Origin: Alphaproteobacteria bacterium | GTDB lineage: Bacteria; Pseudomonadota; Alphaproteobacteria; Rickettsiales; UBA1997 | Direction of reading: 5' to 3' | DNA length: 64,000 nt | NCBI GenBank assembly: GCA_014190355.1 | Contig: BJGH01000007.1 | Coordinates: 31,783 to 95,782, forward strand | The notes under the pieces: model-generated | The model's database searches: none | What the model saw: only the letters and a program-made list of their open reading frames with translations | What the model was told of the DNA's origin: nothing | Part shown: piece by piece, positions 47,152 through 55,502 of the stretch | Position numbering within the stretch: position 1 is the first letter of the stretch | Layout of the letters: every line of letters begins with the position of its first letter | Translations under genes and position numbers: made by a program

Positions 47152-47781
47152 ATGCACGAACAATTTACGCAACTAATCAATTACATAGCTCAATTAATGT
47201 CTGATATAGGCTATCTAGGAATTTTTTTAGGCATGTTTATTGAGAGCACGATAATTCCTCTGCCAAGCGAATTGATTATGATTCCAGCTGGAATAGCCAG
47301 CGCTAAGGGCTTAATGAATATCTATTTAGTTACTTTCTATGGAACACTTGGCAATGTTAGTGGAGCAATTTTTAGTTATTATCTAGCTTATTCAATTGGT
47401 AGAACTTTCTTATTTAAAGTTGGAAAATATTTTTTTGTAAAACCATCAACAATTATCAAAATTGAAGAATTTTTTAAAAAACATGGACCAATTTCGGTCT
47501 TTATTGCCAGACTTTTACCAGGATTTCGTCACTTTATTTCACTACCTGCTGGAGTTGCCAAAATGGATATAAAATTATTTGTAATTTACACAACTCTTGG
47601 CTCAACAATTTGGACAGCAATTTTGGCATTATTAGGCTATTATATCGGAGAAAATCATGAACTAATAGCCAATTATTTAAAAGAGATTTTATCAATTGCT
47701 TTATCTATAACAGTAGCAATATTAATCTACCTTTTTCTTTTAAAACCACAATATCAAAAATTATTTAAAAATAAAAATTAA
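47152..47781 (+). CDS. DedA-family membrane protein
   Basis: A 209-residue polytopic inner-membrane protein. The N-terminal FLGMFIESTIIPLPSELIM and the later FIARLLPGFRHFISLPAGVAKM are the two family signatures (the SNARE-associated/DedA domain). Members have been linked to undecaprenyl phosphate or phospholipid flipping and membrane homeostasis; the exact substrate is not evident. It converges with the prepilin gene across 2 bases. Confidence 0.88.
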   Translation: MHEQFTQLINYIAQLMSDIGYLGIFLGMFIESTIIPLPSELIMIPAGIASAKGLMNIYLVTFYGTLGNVSGAIFSYYLAYSIGRTFLFKVGKYFFVKPSTIIKIEEFFKKHGPISVFIARLLPGFRHFISLPAGVAKMDIKLFVIYTTLGSTIWTAILALLGYYIGENHELIANYLKEILSIALSITVAILIYLFLLKPQYQKLFKNKN

Positions 47782-47783
47782 TT

Positions 47784-48614
47784 TTAAATTTTTATTCCCC
47801 ATTTGGCTGATAAATATTTTTCAATATCCATATATTCATCAGCTTTCAATACTCGATCAAAAATTACAAACTCAGCGATGTAACCAAAAAAAGTATCACC
47901 TACAGTTGTACATCCTCCACCACCAAGTCTTGTTGCTGAATTCATAACATTTGATCCAGGATTGGCAGTTGAGGTTTGCACACCATTAACACGAAAGAAG
48001 GAGTTGGCAACATTGTGAACAATCGTAACCAAATGAGGTTTATTTAAAGGAATTGATCCTCCATTTAATGGAGCTCCCGCGTATATTTGTCCAGTTTGGT
48101 TTGTTGGTAAAATAAAGGCAAATTGTGGAGGTAAAACTAGATTATCATAAAGATAAGTTCCCGATGCACTATTTTTACCAGTTTCTAAAAATACGGCAAA
48201 AAAAGTTTTTAAACCATTATTAGTGATTCCCACATGATTGATTGTATAACAACCATTTCCAGAAAACTGAATTGCTGGTAAACCATTTATCGCACTTTGC
48301 CGATAGACTGGAGCAGTTCCTAAAACAGAGATTGTTGCTCTTTCAATTGAAGTTCGATTAATATCATTCCATTTGGTTACAGCTACTCCATCTTGAGCTT
48401 CATTTTCTAAAAAACTTCCTTCTTGAGTTGATTCTATCCAAAATGCTAGATTAGGAATTGAAGTAATTGGAGCGTTTAAAGTCAAATTTCTTGCAGTTTG
48501 AAGACGAAATTGTCGAACTAATCTTGAGCTTTGAGTAACCCCTGCAACTAATATTCCAATAATTAGAATAACAATTGATAACTCAATCATTGAAAATGCT
48601 GTGATTTTTTTCAT
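47784..48614 (-). CDS. Prepilin-like protein with LamG/concanavalin-like domain
   Basis: A 276-residue protein. The N-terminus carries a type IV prepilin signal: processing site after Ala6, then FSMIELSIVILIIGIL with Glu at mature position 5. The body (~55-276) has the AFWIES..., VTKWND, LPAIQFSGNG, RVNGVQT, GYIAEFVIFDRVL pattern of LamG/concanavalin-fold lectin domains, with two cysteines. It could be a pilus-tip adhesin or a pseudopilin. No pilus assembly genes are nearby; it follows pgsA by 36 bases in an otherwise housekeeping operon. Confidence 0.82.
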   Translation of the reverse strand: MKKITAFSMIELSIVILIIGILVAGVTQSSRLVRQFRLQTARNLTLNAPITSIPNLAFWIESTQEGSFLENEAQDGVAVTKWNDINRTSIERATISVLGTAPVYRQSAINGLPAIQFSGNGCYTINHVGITNNGLKTFFAVFLETGKNSASGTYLYDNLVLPPQFAFILPTNQTGQIYAGAPLNGGSIPLNKPHLVTIVHNVANSFFRVNGVQTSTANPGSNVMNSATRLGGGGCTTVGDTFFGYIAEFVIFDRVLKADEYMDIEKYLSAKWGIKI

Positions 48615-48650
48615 TAGTAAGGAAATAATTTTATTAATTAATAATTTCAG

Positions 48651-49268
48651 TTACATATTTTTAAAACCAATTTTAAAATATGCATAACCAGTAATAATTG
48701 TTAAAAATGCCGATAAACAAAATAAAATTTTAGCAATTGTTGAGATTGCACTAATTATTAAAAATTTAATATCAACCTCAATAAAACCTCCGAGCCAATT
48801 GTATAAAGCATATGACGAACCATCTTCGCCTAACAATAAACCACCGATTGCAAACATTTGCACTGCAGTTTTGTATTTCGCTAATTTACTTACTGGAACA
48901 CTAATGTGAATTTCGGCAAGATATTCTCGTAAACCAGATACCAAAACTTCTCGACAAATTATTATCAATCCAGGAAATAATATCCAAGGGTTGTTAGGAT
49001 TAAATTTAATTAACATAACGATTGCAACGATTACTAGTAATTTGTCTGCAATTGGATCAAGACATTTACCGAAGTTAGATTGAGCTTTCATTGATCTGGC
49101 AAAATAACCATCAAAGTAATCGGTAATTGCCGCAATTCCGAAGAGAAAAGCGGTAATAATATTGGAAAGCATTCCTGGAATATAAAAAGCTAAAATAAGT
49201 AACGGAATTATTGCTAATCTTAAGGCTGTGAGAAAATTGGGAATTTGCTTGTAGCTGTTTGAATTCAT
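48651..49268 (-). CDS. pgsA: CDP-diacylglycerol--glycerol-3-phosphate 3-phosphatidyltransferase
   Basis: Inner-membrane enzyme making phosphatidylglycerol phosphate. The 205 residues carry the CDP-alcohol phosphatidyltransferase motif (DYFDGYFAR...GKCLDPIADK) near residues 45-75 and several membrane spans. Its start directly abuts the xseB stop. PG is also the donor for Lgt, encoded in this window. Confidence 0.92.
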   Translation of the reverse strand: MNSNSYKQIPNFLTALRLAIIPLLILAFYIPGMLSNIITAFLFGIAAITDYFDGYFARSMKAQSNFGKCLDPIADKLLVIVAIVMLIKFNPNNPWILFPGLIIICREVLVSGLREYLAEIHISVPVSKLAKYKTAVQMFAIGGLLLGEDGSSYALYNWLGGFIEVDIKFLIISAISTIAKILFCLSAFLTIITGYAYFKIGFKNM

Positions 49269-49586
49269 TTATTCTTGATTTTTATTAATATTTTCAATTT
49301 TCATTTTAGCTTCTCCCAACCTTTTATTGCAATGATCTTTAAGATTTTTTGCTTCTTCATATAAAAGAATCATATCTTCGAGATTATTTTTTTGCGAAGA
49401 CAAAATTTCAACAATTTTATCTAGGCGAGACAAAGCTTCTTCAAAACTCATCTTGGCAATTTTTTTTGCTAAATTTTTATCACTATTTTTGTCATTTAAC
49501 TTAAGATTTTTTTCATCATTTTGTATATTTGCATTCGCTAAATCTTCGCCATTTTGATTATTATTTTTAAAAAGATCTTCGTTCAT
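49269..49586 (-). CDS. xseB: Exodeoxyribonuclease VII small subunit
   Basis: Small subunit of exonuclease VII. The family part is the C-terminal ~60 residues (MSFEEALSRLDKIVEILSS to KMKIENI), a two-helix structure. About 40 Asn/Asp/Lys-rich residues precede it, making it longer than the usual ~80; an internal Met just before MSFEEAL could be the true start. xseA is not in the window. Confidence 0.85.
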   Translation of the reverse strand: MNEDLFKNNNQNGEDLANANIQNDEKNLKLNDKNSDKNLAKKIAKMSFEEALSRLDKIVEILSSQKNNLEDMILLYEEAKNLKDHCNKRLGEAKMKIENINKNQE

Positions 49587-49597
49587 AAATTTTTATA

Positions 49598-50995
49598 TTA
49601 ATTAGTTAAATCAGTTAAATTAATTGGATACTGATCAGTAAAACAGGCATCACAAAATTGTGGGTTTAAATTATCGCGTTTAGTTTGATTAATTGCTCGA
49701 TACAAACCATCAATTGATAAATAAAATAAACGATCAGCTCCAATCATTTGACAAATTTGCTGAGTTGACAGATGTGAAGCGATTAAATCTTTTTTATCAG
49801 GAGTATCGACTCCATAAAAACACGGAGAAATTGTAGGAGGAGAAGCAATTAGCATGGTAATTTCTTTTGCTCCAGCATCGCGAATTAGTTGAACAATTTT
49901 TTTAGAAGTTGTGCCACGAACTATACTATCATCAATTAAAACTACTTTTTTACCTTTAATAACCGCATTGTTCGCATTATGTTTTAACTTAACTCCAAAA
50001 TGACGAATTTTATCAGTTGGTTCAATAAATGTTCTTCCTACGTAATGATTTCTAATAATACCTTGCTCAAAAGGGATTTTTGATTGCATAGCAAAACCAA
50101 TTGCTGATGGCACACCTGAATCTGGAACCGCTACTACAATATCAGCATCGCATTGTATTTCTTTTGCTAACTCAATCCCAATATTTTTACGCATTTGGTA
50201 AACATTCTTTCCTTCTAAAACACTATCTGGACGAGCAAAATAGACAAATTCAAAGATACAAAATTTTGAAGGTTTATTGGCAAATGGCATTAGCGATTCA
50301 ATTTTATTATCTTCAATAACAACCATTTCCCCAGCTTTTATGTCTCGTAAAAATTTAGCTCCAATAATATCAAATGCACATGTTTCAGATGCAACAACTA
50401 TTGAATCGCCTTGAGTTGCAATCGACAGAGGTCTAACACCATAACTATCTCTTAGAGCAATAATACCATTCTTGTGAATAACTAGTAAAGAAAATGCTCC
50501 TTCAATTTGATTAACTGCATCGATTACTTTATCAGGCAAATTTTTTTTATTACTTAAGGCTATCAAATGAACTATCACTTCACTATCCATAGTTGATTGA
50601 AATATTGCACCTCTTTTTATTAATTGAGTTCTAAGTTTTTTTGCATTTGTTAAATTACCATTATGGGCAAGAGCAATGATCCCCTGCTCTAATTCAGCAA
50701 TAATTGGTTGATAATTTCTTGAAGTTTTTTTTCCAGCAGTTGAATAACGGACATGCCCAATTGCAATATCACCAATAAGTTTTTTAACTACTTTGGTTGA
50801 GGTAAAATTATCAGCAACTAATCCATCAGCAAAATGAAAATTATGAGTTTGCGTTTCAGAATCCATAACAACAATTCCAGCAGTTTCTTGACCTCTATGC
50901 TGTAACGCATGAAGACCAAGGGTTGTATTAATTGAGGCATCTTTAGAGCCATAAATCCCAAAAATTCCGCACTCTTCATTAAATTTATCAAACAT
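49598..50995 (-). CDS. purF: Amidophosphoribosyltransferase
   Basis: First committed step of purine synthesis, making phosphoribosylamine from PRPP and glutamine. The 465 residues contain the Ntn glutaminase domain with Cys9 (ECGIFGIYG), implying removal of an eight-residue propeptide, HALQHRGQETAGI, and the PRTase motif VVLIDDSIVRGTT. With purE and a half-length purL in this window it indicates an active purine pathway. Confidence 0.95.
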   Translation of the reverse strand: MFDKFNEECGIFGIYGSKDASINTTLGLHALQHRGQETAGIVVMDSETQTHNFHFADGLVADNFTSTKVVKKLIGDIAIGHVRYSTAGKKTSRNYQPIIAELEQGIIALAHNGNLTNAKKLRTQLIKRGAIFQSTMDSEVIVHLIALSNKKNLPDKVIDAVNQIEGAFSLLVIHKNGIIALRDSYGVRPLSIATQGDSIVVASETCAFDIIGAKFLRDIKAGEMVVIEDNKIESLMPFANKPSKFCIFEFVYFARPDSVLEGKNVYQMRKNIGIELAKEIQCDADIVVAVPDSGVPSAIGFAMQSKIPFEQGIIRNHYVGRTFIEPTDKIRHFGVKLKHNANNAVIKGKKVVLIDDSIVRGTTSKKIVQLIRDAGAKEITMLIASPPTISPCFYGVDTPDKKDLIASHLSTQQICQMIGADRLFYLSIDGLYRAINQTKRDNLNPQFCDACFTDQYPINLTDLTN

Positions 50996-51033
50996 AAATA
51001 GTTTTTTTAACTTTAAATTAATATTACTAAAAT

Positions 51034-53175
51034 TTATTTAACATCATCGTAATTATTGCGAGACATTAAATATTTATAGACAATTAAATTTTCCATAATT
51101 CTTTGAACATAATTTCTTGTTTCTGAATAAGTTATAAGCTCTATCCAATCAACAACTTTATCAAGATCTTTTTGTTGACGTGGATCATAAAATTCATTAA
51201 TCCATCTTTGAGTAGCATTTGGACCTGCATTATAAGAAGCGATTGCTAACATTTCAGAACCATCGAAACGATCGATTAATTTTTTGATATAATGCGAACC
51301 TAGTTTGATATTGTAAGAAATATCTGTGGCAAGTTTTTTTCGATCATAAGGAAGCCCAGCTTCTTTGGCAACTAATTTCGCTGTAGCAGGCATTAATTGC
51401 ATAAAACCAATTGCTCCAACTTTACTGACTGCCGAGGGAACAAATCCACTTTCTTGTTTGATTATCGCATGAACCAGTGGAGCATGTTCATCACTAGCAA
51501 CTTCTTTGATGATTTGAAATTTATCTTTTATAAAAAAGACATTTTTTCGCGAAGCAACTTTAGAAATTTTGGCATCGATTTGTCGATCACCAATCTCATT
51601 AACAATTTTCATAATAACAGCTATTTGTCCTTCTGTTGGAGAATTATTGACAATCCATTCAAAAATTTTAGTTGCATCTTCCTTATTACCAGTAATTGCC
51701 AGTAAGTATGCCACTTGAGCAGCTCTTGATTCAGAAATTTTAATCATATCTCTTCCGGTAATATCGGGATTTTTAGGAAGAATAATATCTTCTTGTGCTC
51801 CAACTGGATCAATGGTTCGGTGTTTATGAATTGCTAATTGACCGTAGAAGAAAATTGGATATTTTGTTGCTGTTTTATACCATTCAATAGCTTTGGATTT
51901 TTGTCCCATTGCTTCATAACTCATGGCAATCCAATAAGCTGAACGAGCTAGAGTAACTGGTTGAGAAACATTTTGATTTAAATACTCAAAATGGTTAAGA
52001 GCAATTTTTGCTTCGTCATTAAATCTAAGTGCAATCCAGCCTGCGGTCCATTGAGCTTCCCAAAAATCACTTGAAGTAGTTGGCAAATTATGATTAGCAA
52101 ACATTTTATAGGCTATATCAAATTTTTTTTGTTTAATCATTTCTCTACCATAAAGCCTTCTAAGAGTCCACCATTTTTCTGGATATTTAGTTTTTTCTGG
52201 CAGATCCAGCAATAGGTCAGTTAAATCTTTAATCTTATCCTTGGACTTTAACCAGATAATTTGACGATTAACTAATATCTCATTTGATCGAAGCTTACGA
52301 GGAATTTTACTAATAATTTTATCGATATATTTTGGTGAATCTTGTATTTCAATAACTGCTTGAAATAGATTTTGATAGTCTTGATTAACTAAAGAAAAAA
52401 TTCTTTTTGCATCATCATTCTTAGAATCCCAAAGTAATCTTTCAATGCGACCTACATGGTCGATTTCAGTCAAGTTGTTGCCATATTTTTCTAAAAAACT
52501 TTTTTCTTCTTCACTTGAAAAATTTTCTTTTATCCAAATTTTTGCTATTTGTGATTGAATATTTTTTCTTTCACTATCCTTTGTTCTTTCATCAATTTTA
52601 TTACGTGATAATGCTTCAATCTTTGATTCAACTAAATAAACTTTTGACTCAATCTCGCTTGCCGGATTATTAGTAAAATAAAATTGCGATACTTCAAAAG
52701 GAATACTATTAGCTATGGCAACATGCTCAACATTTTTTCTTAATTCGTTAATATTTGGATAAAAAGGATTATCAATTACAAATGTTGAAATATCACTAAA
52801 AGCAATTAATTTAGCATTGCTAGCGTTATCAATTTTTTGACTAAATTTATTCCACAAGACTATATCAACCAAAGCATCGCTTAAATTAATCTTTTTGCTG
52901 TCACTTTGTTGTTTATATCGAGATTTCATTTCACGAGCATATATTAATGCTTCTTCATAATTCTTTTTTTCTAAGGCGATACTAACTTTTTTTAAAATTT
53001 CAACCTCATTATTAGTCATAGGTTGCCACAATTTCTGTGACATCTCAAGACTTTTAGCAGGAGCTTGACTAGCAAAAAAGAAAACAGCAAAAAATAGCGA
53101 ATAGCAACATAATTTTGATAGATTTTGTTTTTTAACTAAAAAACAAAAATTAAATAGTTTTAAATTTAATGACAT
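51034..53175 (-). CDS. slt: Soluble lytic murein transglycosylase (Slt70-like)
   Basis: Periplasmic enzyme cleaving peptidoglycan glycan strands. I prefer the ATG at 53175, which places a hydrophobic signal segment (CCYSLFFAVFFFASQAPA) at about residues 23-40; a frame from 53232 adds 19 residues. The N-terminal part is a long helical superhelix of TPR-like units; the C-terminal SLT domain has the catalytic Glu in HAIIKQESGFVPSAVSKVGA and then GFMQLMPATAKLVA and IASYNAGP. Confidence 0.9.
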   Translation of the reverse strand: MSLNLKLFNFCFLVKKQNLSKLCCYSLFFAVFFFASQAPAKSLEMSQKLWQPMTNNEVEILKKVSIALEKKNYEEALIYAREMKSRYKQQSDSKKINLSDALVDIVLWNKFSQKIDNASNAKLIAFSDISTFVIDNPFYPNINELRKNVEHVAIANSIPFEVSQFYFTNNPASEIESKVYLVESKIEALSRNKIDERTKDSERKNIQSQIAKIWIKENFSSEEEKSFLEKYGNNLTEIDHVGRIERLLWDSKNDDAKRIFSLVNQDYQNLFQAVIEIQDSPKYIDKIISKIPRKLRSNEILVNRQIIWLKSKDKIKDLTDLLLDLPEKTKYPEKWWTLRRLYGREMIKQKKFDIAYKMFANHNLPTTSSDFWEAQWTAGWIALRFNDEAKIALNHFEYLNQNVSQPVTLARSAYWIAMSYEAMGQKSKAIEWYKTATKYPIFFYGQLAIHKHRTIDPVGAQEDIILPKNPDITGRDMIKISESRAAQVAYLLAITGNKEDATKIFEWIVNNSPTEGQIAVIMKIVNEIGDRQIDAKISKVASRKNVFFIKDKFQIIKEVASDEHAPLVHAIIKQESGFVPSAVSKVGAIGFMQLMPATAKLVAKEAGLPYDRKKLATDISYNIKLGSHYIKKLIDRFDGSEMLAIASYNAGPNATQRWINEFYDPRQQKDLDKVVDWIELITYSETRNYVQRIMENLIVYKYLMSRNNYDDVK

Positions 53176-53318
53176 TAAAAGCCTTTTATTAAGATATTTT
53201 AAGCATGTGTTTGCATTTAAAAAGTATTTCACTAAGATTAAAGGTAATAAAGATTTGAGGCATTAATTTAGCCGAATTTTCTGTATCATTAAAAAATGCA
53301 TTATTGCAAAAATTAGAT

Positions 53319-53327
53319 TGATATAAT
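53319..53327 (+). promoter_or_regulatory. Extended -10 promoter element before the NDUFA12-like gene
   Basis: TGATATAAT matches the extended -10 consensus TGnTATAAT exactly. It lies 130 bases before the start codon, in the divergent gap with slt. No good -35 stands 16-18 bases upstream, which is acceptable for an extended -10 promoter. Confidence 0.4.
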
Positions 53328-53457
53328 AATTTTAAAAAATTCTTTACTAATATTAAAACATTAAATTAATAAATCAAAAAAGAATTTAAAGAAAATTTTT
53401 GGTTGTTTTACAATTTTAATTAATTAATTTTGTAAAAAAAAACAATTTATCTAAAAT

Positions 53458-53769
53458 ATGTTTAAAAAATTTATTTGGGGAGCCAAAAAAGTTGGTGAAG
53501 ACGAATTTTCTAACCAATATTTCACTCGTAATAATAAAAGATTTGTTGTATACAAAGGCACTTCTGAGCCATCAAAAGTACCAATGCACTGGCATGGTTG
53601 GCTTCACTATACTACTAACGAGATTCCCAATAGTGAGTCAATTAGCAAAAAATTTTCATGGCAAAAAACACACCTTCCAAATTTAACCGGAACAAAATCA
53701 GCTTATAGACCTGAAAAATCTTCAGTTAAAAAAACTAGTTCAAGTTATGAATCATGGCAACCCGAATAA
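53458..53769 (+). CDS. NDUFA12-family complex I accessory protein
   Basis: A 103-residue homologue of the mitochondrial NDUFA12/B17.2 subunit, found in alphaproteobacterial complex I. Conserved segments are VGEDEFSNQYF, VPMHWHGWLHYTT and a late LTGTKSAYRP. It would bind the peripheral arm of complex I, whose membrane subunits M and N are encoded at 4.7-7.7 kb. The mlaD-like gene starts directly at the base after its stop. Confidence 0.9.
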   Translation: MFKKFIWGAKKVGEDEFSNQYFTRNNKRFVVYKGTSEPSKVPMHWHGWLHYTTNEIPNSESISKKFSWQKTHLPNLTGTKSAYRPEKSSVKKTSSSYESWQPE

Positions 53770-54240
53770 ATGTTTTTTATGATTAGTAAAAATAATAATT
53801 ACTTTGATTTTATTGTCGGTACATTTGTTTTATTTTGTGCGGCTATTTTCTTTTTTACTTCATTTAATAGCAGTTCAATAAAAACTTCTCTTGGTTATGA
53901 ATTGATTGCCAAATTCGATAATGCCAACGGCATTTCCTCGGGAAGCGATGTCAAAATTTCTGGAGTTAAAGTTGGAACGGTTATTACTCAAAGCATTGAT
54001 GAAAATAAATTTCGAGCAATACTAAAATTTTCAATCGATAATAAAATAAAACTCCCAGTTGATTCATCAGCAAAAATTGTTTCAGACGGCCTTCTTGGCT
54101 CGAAATATTTAGAAATTAATCCTGGTTCACAAGAAGATTATCTTAAAGAAGGCGATGAAATTTCATTTACCCAATCTTCAGTCAATTTTGAAGAACTTTT
54201 AGCTAAATTTATGTTCAGTTCAAAAACTAAAGAAGATTAA
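53770..54240 (+). CDS. mlaD: MlaD-like phospholipid transport substrate-binding protein (MCE domain)
   Basis: A 156-residue protein with an N-terminal membrane anchor (~12-32) and one MCE domain (LIAKFDNANGISSGSDVKISGVKVGTV and GLLGSKYLEINPG). In the Mla ABC system it sits on the inner-membrane complex and shuttles phospholipids. mlaE and mlaF are not adjacent; the link to NDUFA12 and DUF2155 genes is typical for alphaproteobacteria. Confidence 0.9.
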   Translation: MFFMISKNNNYFDFIVGTFVLFCAAIFFFTSFNSSSIKTSLGYELIAKFDNANGISSGSDVKISGVKVGTVITQSIDENKFRAILKFSIDNKIKLPVDSSAKIVSDGLLGSKYLEINPGSQEDYLKEGDEISFTQSSVNFEELLAKFMFSSKTKED

Positions 54241-54242
54241 TT

Positions 54243-54722
54243 ATGATTAAAGTTAAATTATTTTTATCAATTTTTTTTATAACACTTTCATTACTAGGGT
54301 TCTGTAAATCATTTGCTCAATCATCACCTGATTCAAAAAAAATTGATGAAACAATTCCACAGTCATCAGGTGTTGCATTTCTTGACGACAAATCAGATAA
54401 CGTTAAATTTTCTTCAACTGCAATTGTTCAGATTCTTAACAAAACTACTGCCAAATCGTCTCTTGTTGAATTAAAAATTAATCAAAAAATCAATCTTGGA
54501 ACCATAACTTTAAAGGCAAGAAAGTGCTGGCAAGCTCCATTGGAACAAAAACCCGAAACTAAAATATTGCTTGAGGTTTTTGAAAATAAAGTTACTGACA
54601 GCATTAATCAAGTTGTTGAAAATACTAGAATTTTTTATGGCTGGTTATTTGCTTCAAGCCCTTCAATATCTGGAATGGAACATCCTATTTACGATATTAC
54701 GGCAATTTCTTGTAAAAAATAA
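54243..54722 (+). CDS. DUF2155-family secreted protein
   Basis: A 159-residue protein with a signal peptide (ending near KSFAQ). The mature part has the DUF2155 features: AIVQILNKTTAKSSLVEL, a cysteine in LKARKCWQAP, and the ending YGWLFASSPSISGMEHPIYD with a final cysteine. The function of the family is not established. It starts 2 bases after mlaD. Confidence 0.88.
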   Translation: MIKVKLFLSIFFITLSLLGFCKSFAQSSPDSKKIDETIPQSSGVAFLDDKSDNVKFSSTAIVQILNKTTAKSSLVELKINQKINLGTITLKARKCWQAPLEQKPETKILLEVFENKVTDSINQVVENTRIFYGWLFASSPSISGMEHPIYDITAISCKK

Positions 54723-54736
54723 TTTATTTTAAATTA

Positions 54737-55384
54737 ATGATAAAAATTGCTCCATCACTTCTATCTGCAAACTTTGCCAAGTTAGGTGAAGAAGTTGCCA
54801 ATATTTCTCAAGCAAATGCTGACTATATTCATCTCGATGTAATGGATGGCAATTTTGTTCCCAATATTACCATTGGCAGTGATGTCATCAAGGCTATTAG
54901 ACCATATTCTAAACTACCATTTGATGTTCATCTCATGATAAATAATCCAGATCACCATATCAAAAATTTTGCTGAAAGTGGTGCTGATATTATCACCGTT
55001 CACGTCGAAGCTTCCATTCATTTAGATCGAACTTTGAGTTTAATTAAATCATTTAATAAAAAAGTTGGAATTTCAATTGTTCCTTCAACCAGTGAAGATG
55101 TTCTTGATTATATCATTGATAAAGTTGATCTGATTTTGGTAATGACTGTTAATCCAGGATTTGGTGGACAACAATTCCTTAACTCTCAATTACAAAAAAT
55201 TTATAATATCCGACAAAAAATTATTTCATCCAAACGCGATATAGACCTAGAAGTTGATGGCGGAATTAATCTTAGCACTTATAAAAATGTTATAAATGCA
55301 GGGGCAAATGTTTTAGTTTCTGGTTCTTATATTTTCTCGCAAAAAAATTATTCCCAAGCGATTGCAAGTCTAAAAAATTTTTAG
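54737..55384 (+). CDS. rpe: Ribulose-phosphate 3-epimerase
   Basis: Interconverts ribulose-5-phosphate and xylulose-5-phosphate in the pentose phosphate pathway. The 215 residues carry IHLDVMDGNFVPNITIG, VNPGFGGQQF and LEVDGGINLSTYKN, all diagnostic. It follows DUF2155 by 14 bases and supplies precursors relevant for purine synthesis. Confidence 0.95.
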   Translation: MIKIAPSLLSANFAKLGEEVANISQANADYIHLDVMDGNFVPNITIGSDVIKAIRPYSKLPFDVHLMINNPDHHIKNFAESGADIITVHVEASIHLDRTLSLIKSFNKKVGISIVPSTSEDVLDYIIDKVDLILVMTVNPGFGGQQFLNSQLQKIYNIRQKIISSKRDIDLEVDGGINLSTYKNVINAGANVLVSGSYIFSQKNYSQAIASLKNF

Positions 55385-55399
55385 AAATTTTTTTTCTAA
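55381..55399 (+). terminator. Weak hairpin at the rpe stop codon
   Basis: TTAGAAA and TTTCTAA form a 7-bp stem around five T residues, beginning at the rpe stop. The base runs that follow are A rather than T, so termination on the plus strand is doubtful. Confidence 0.3.
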
Positions 55400-55502
55400 A
55401 TTAAAAAAAAGGATTAATTAAAAAAAATAAAAATCACTCTTGAGTTTATCAAAAAAATATTAAAAAATTAGTATGATTTTTAATATTTAATTTATTTTTT
55501 TT

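Noticed and set aside
53176-53232. Longer Slt start adding 19 residues
   Set aside because: The signal peptide is better placed with the ATG at 53175.
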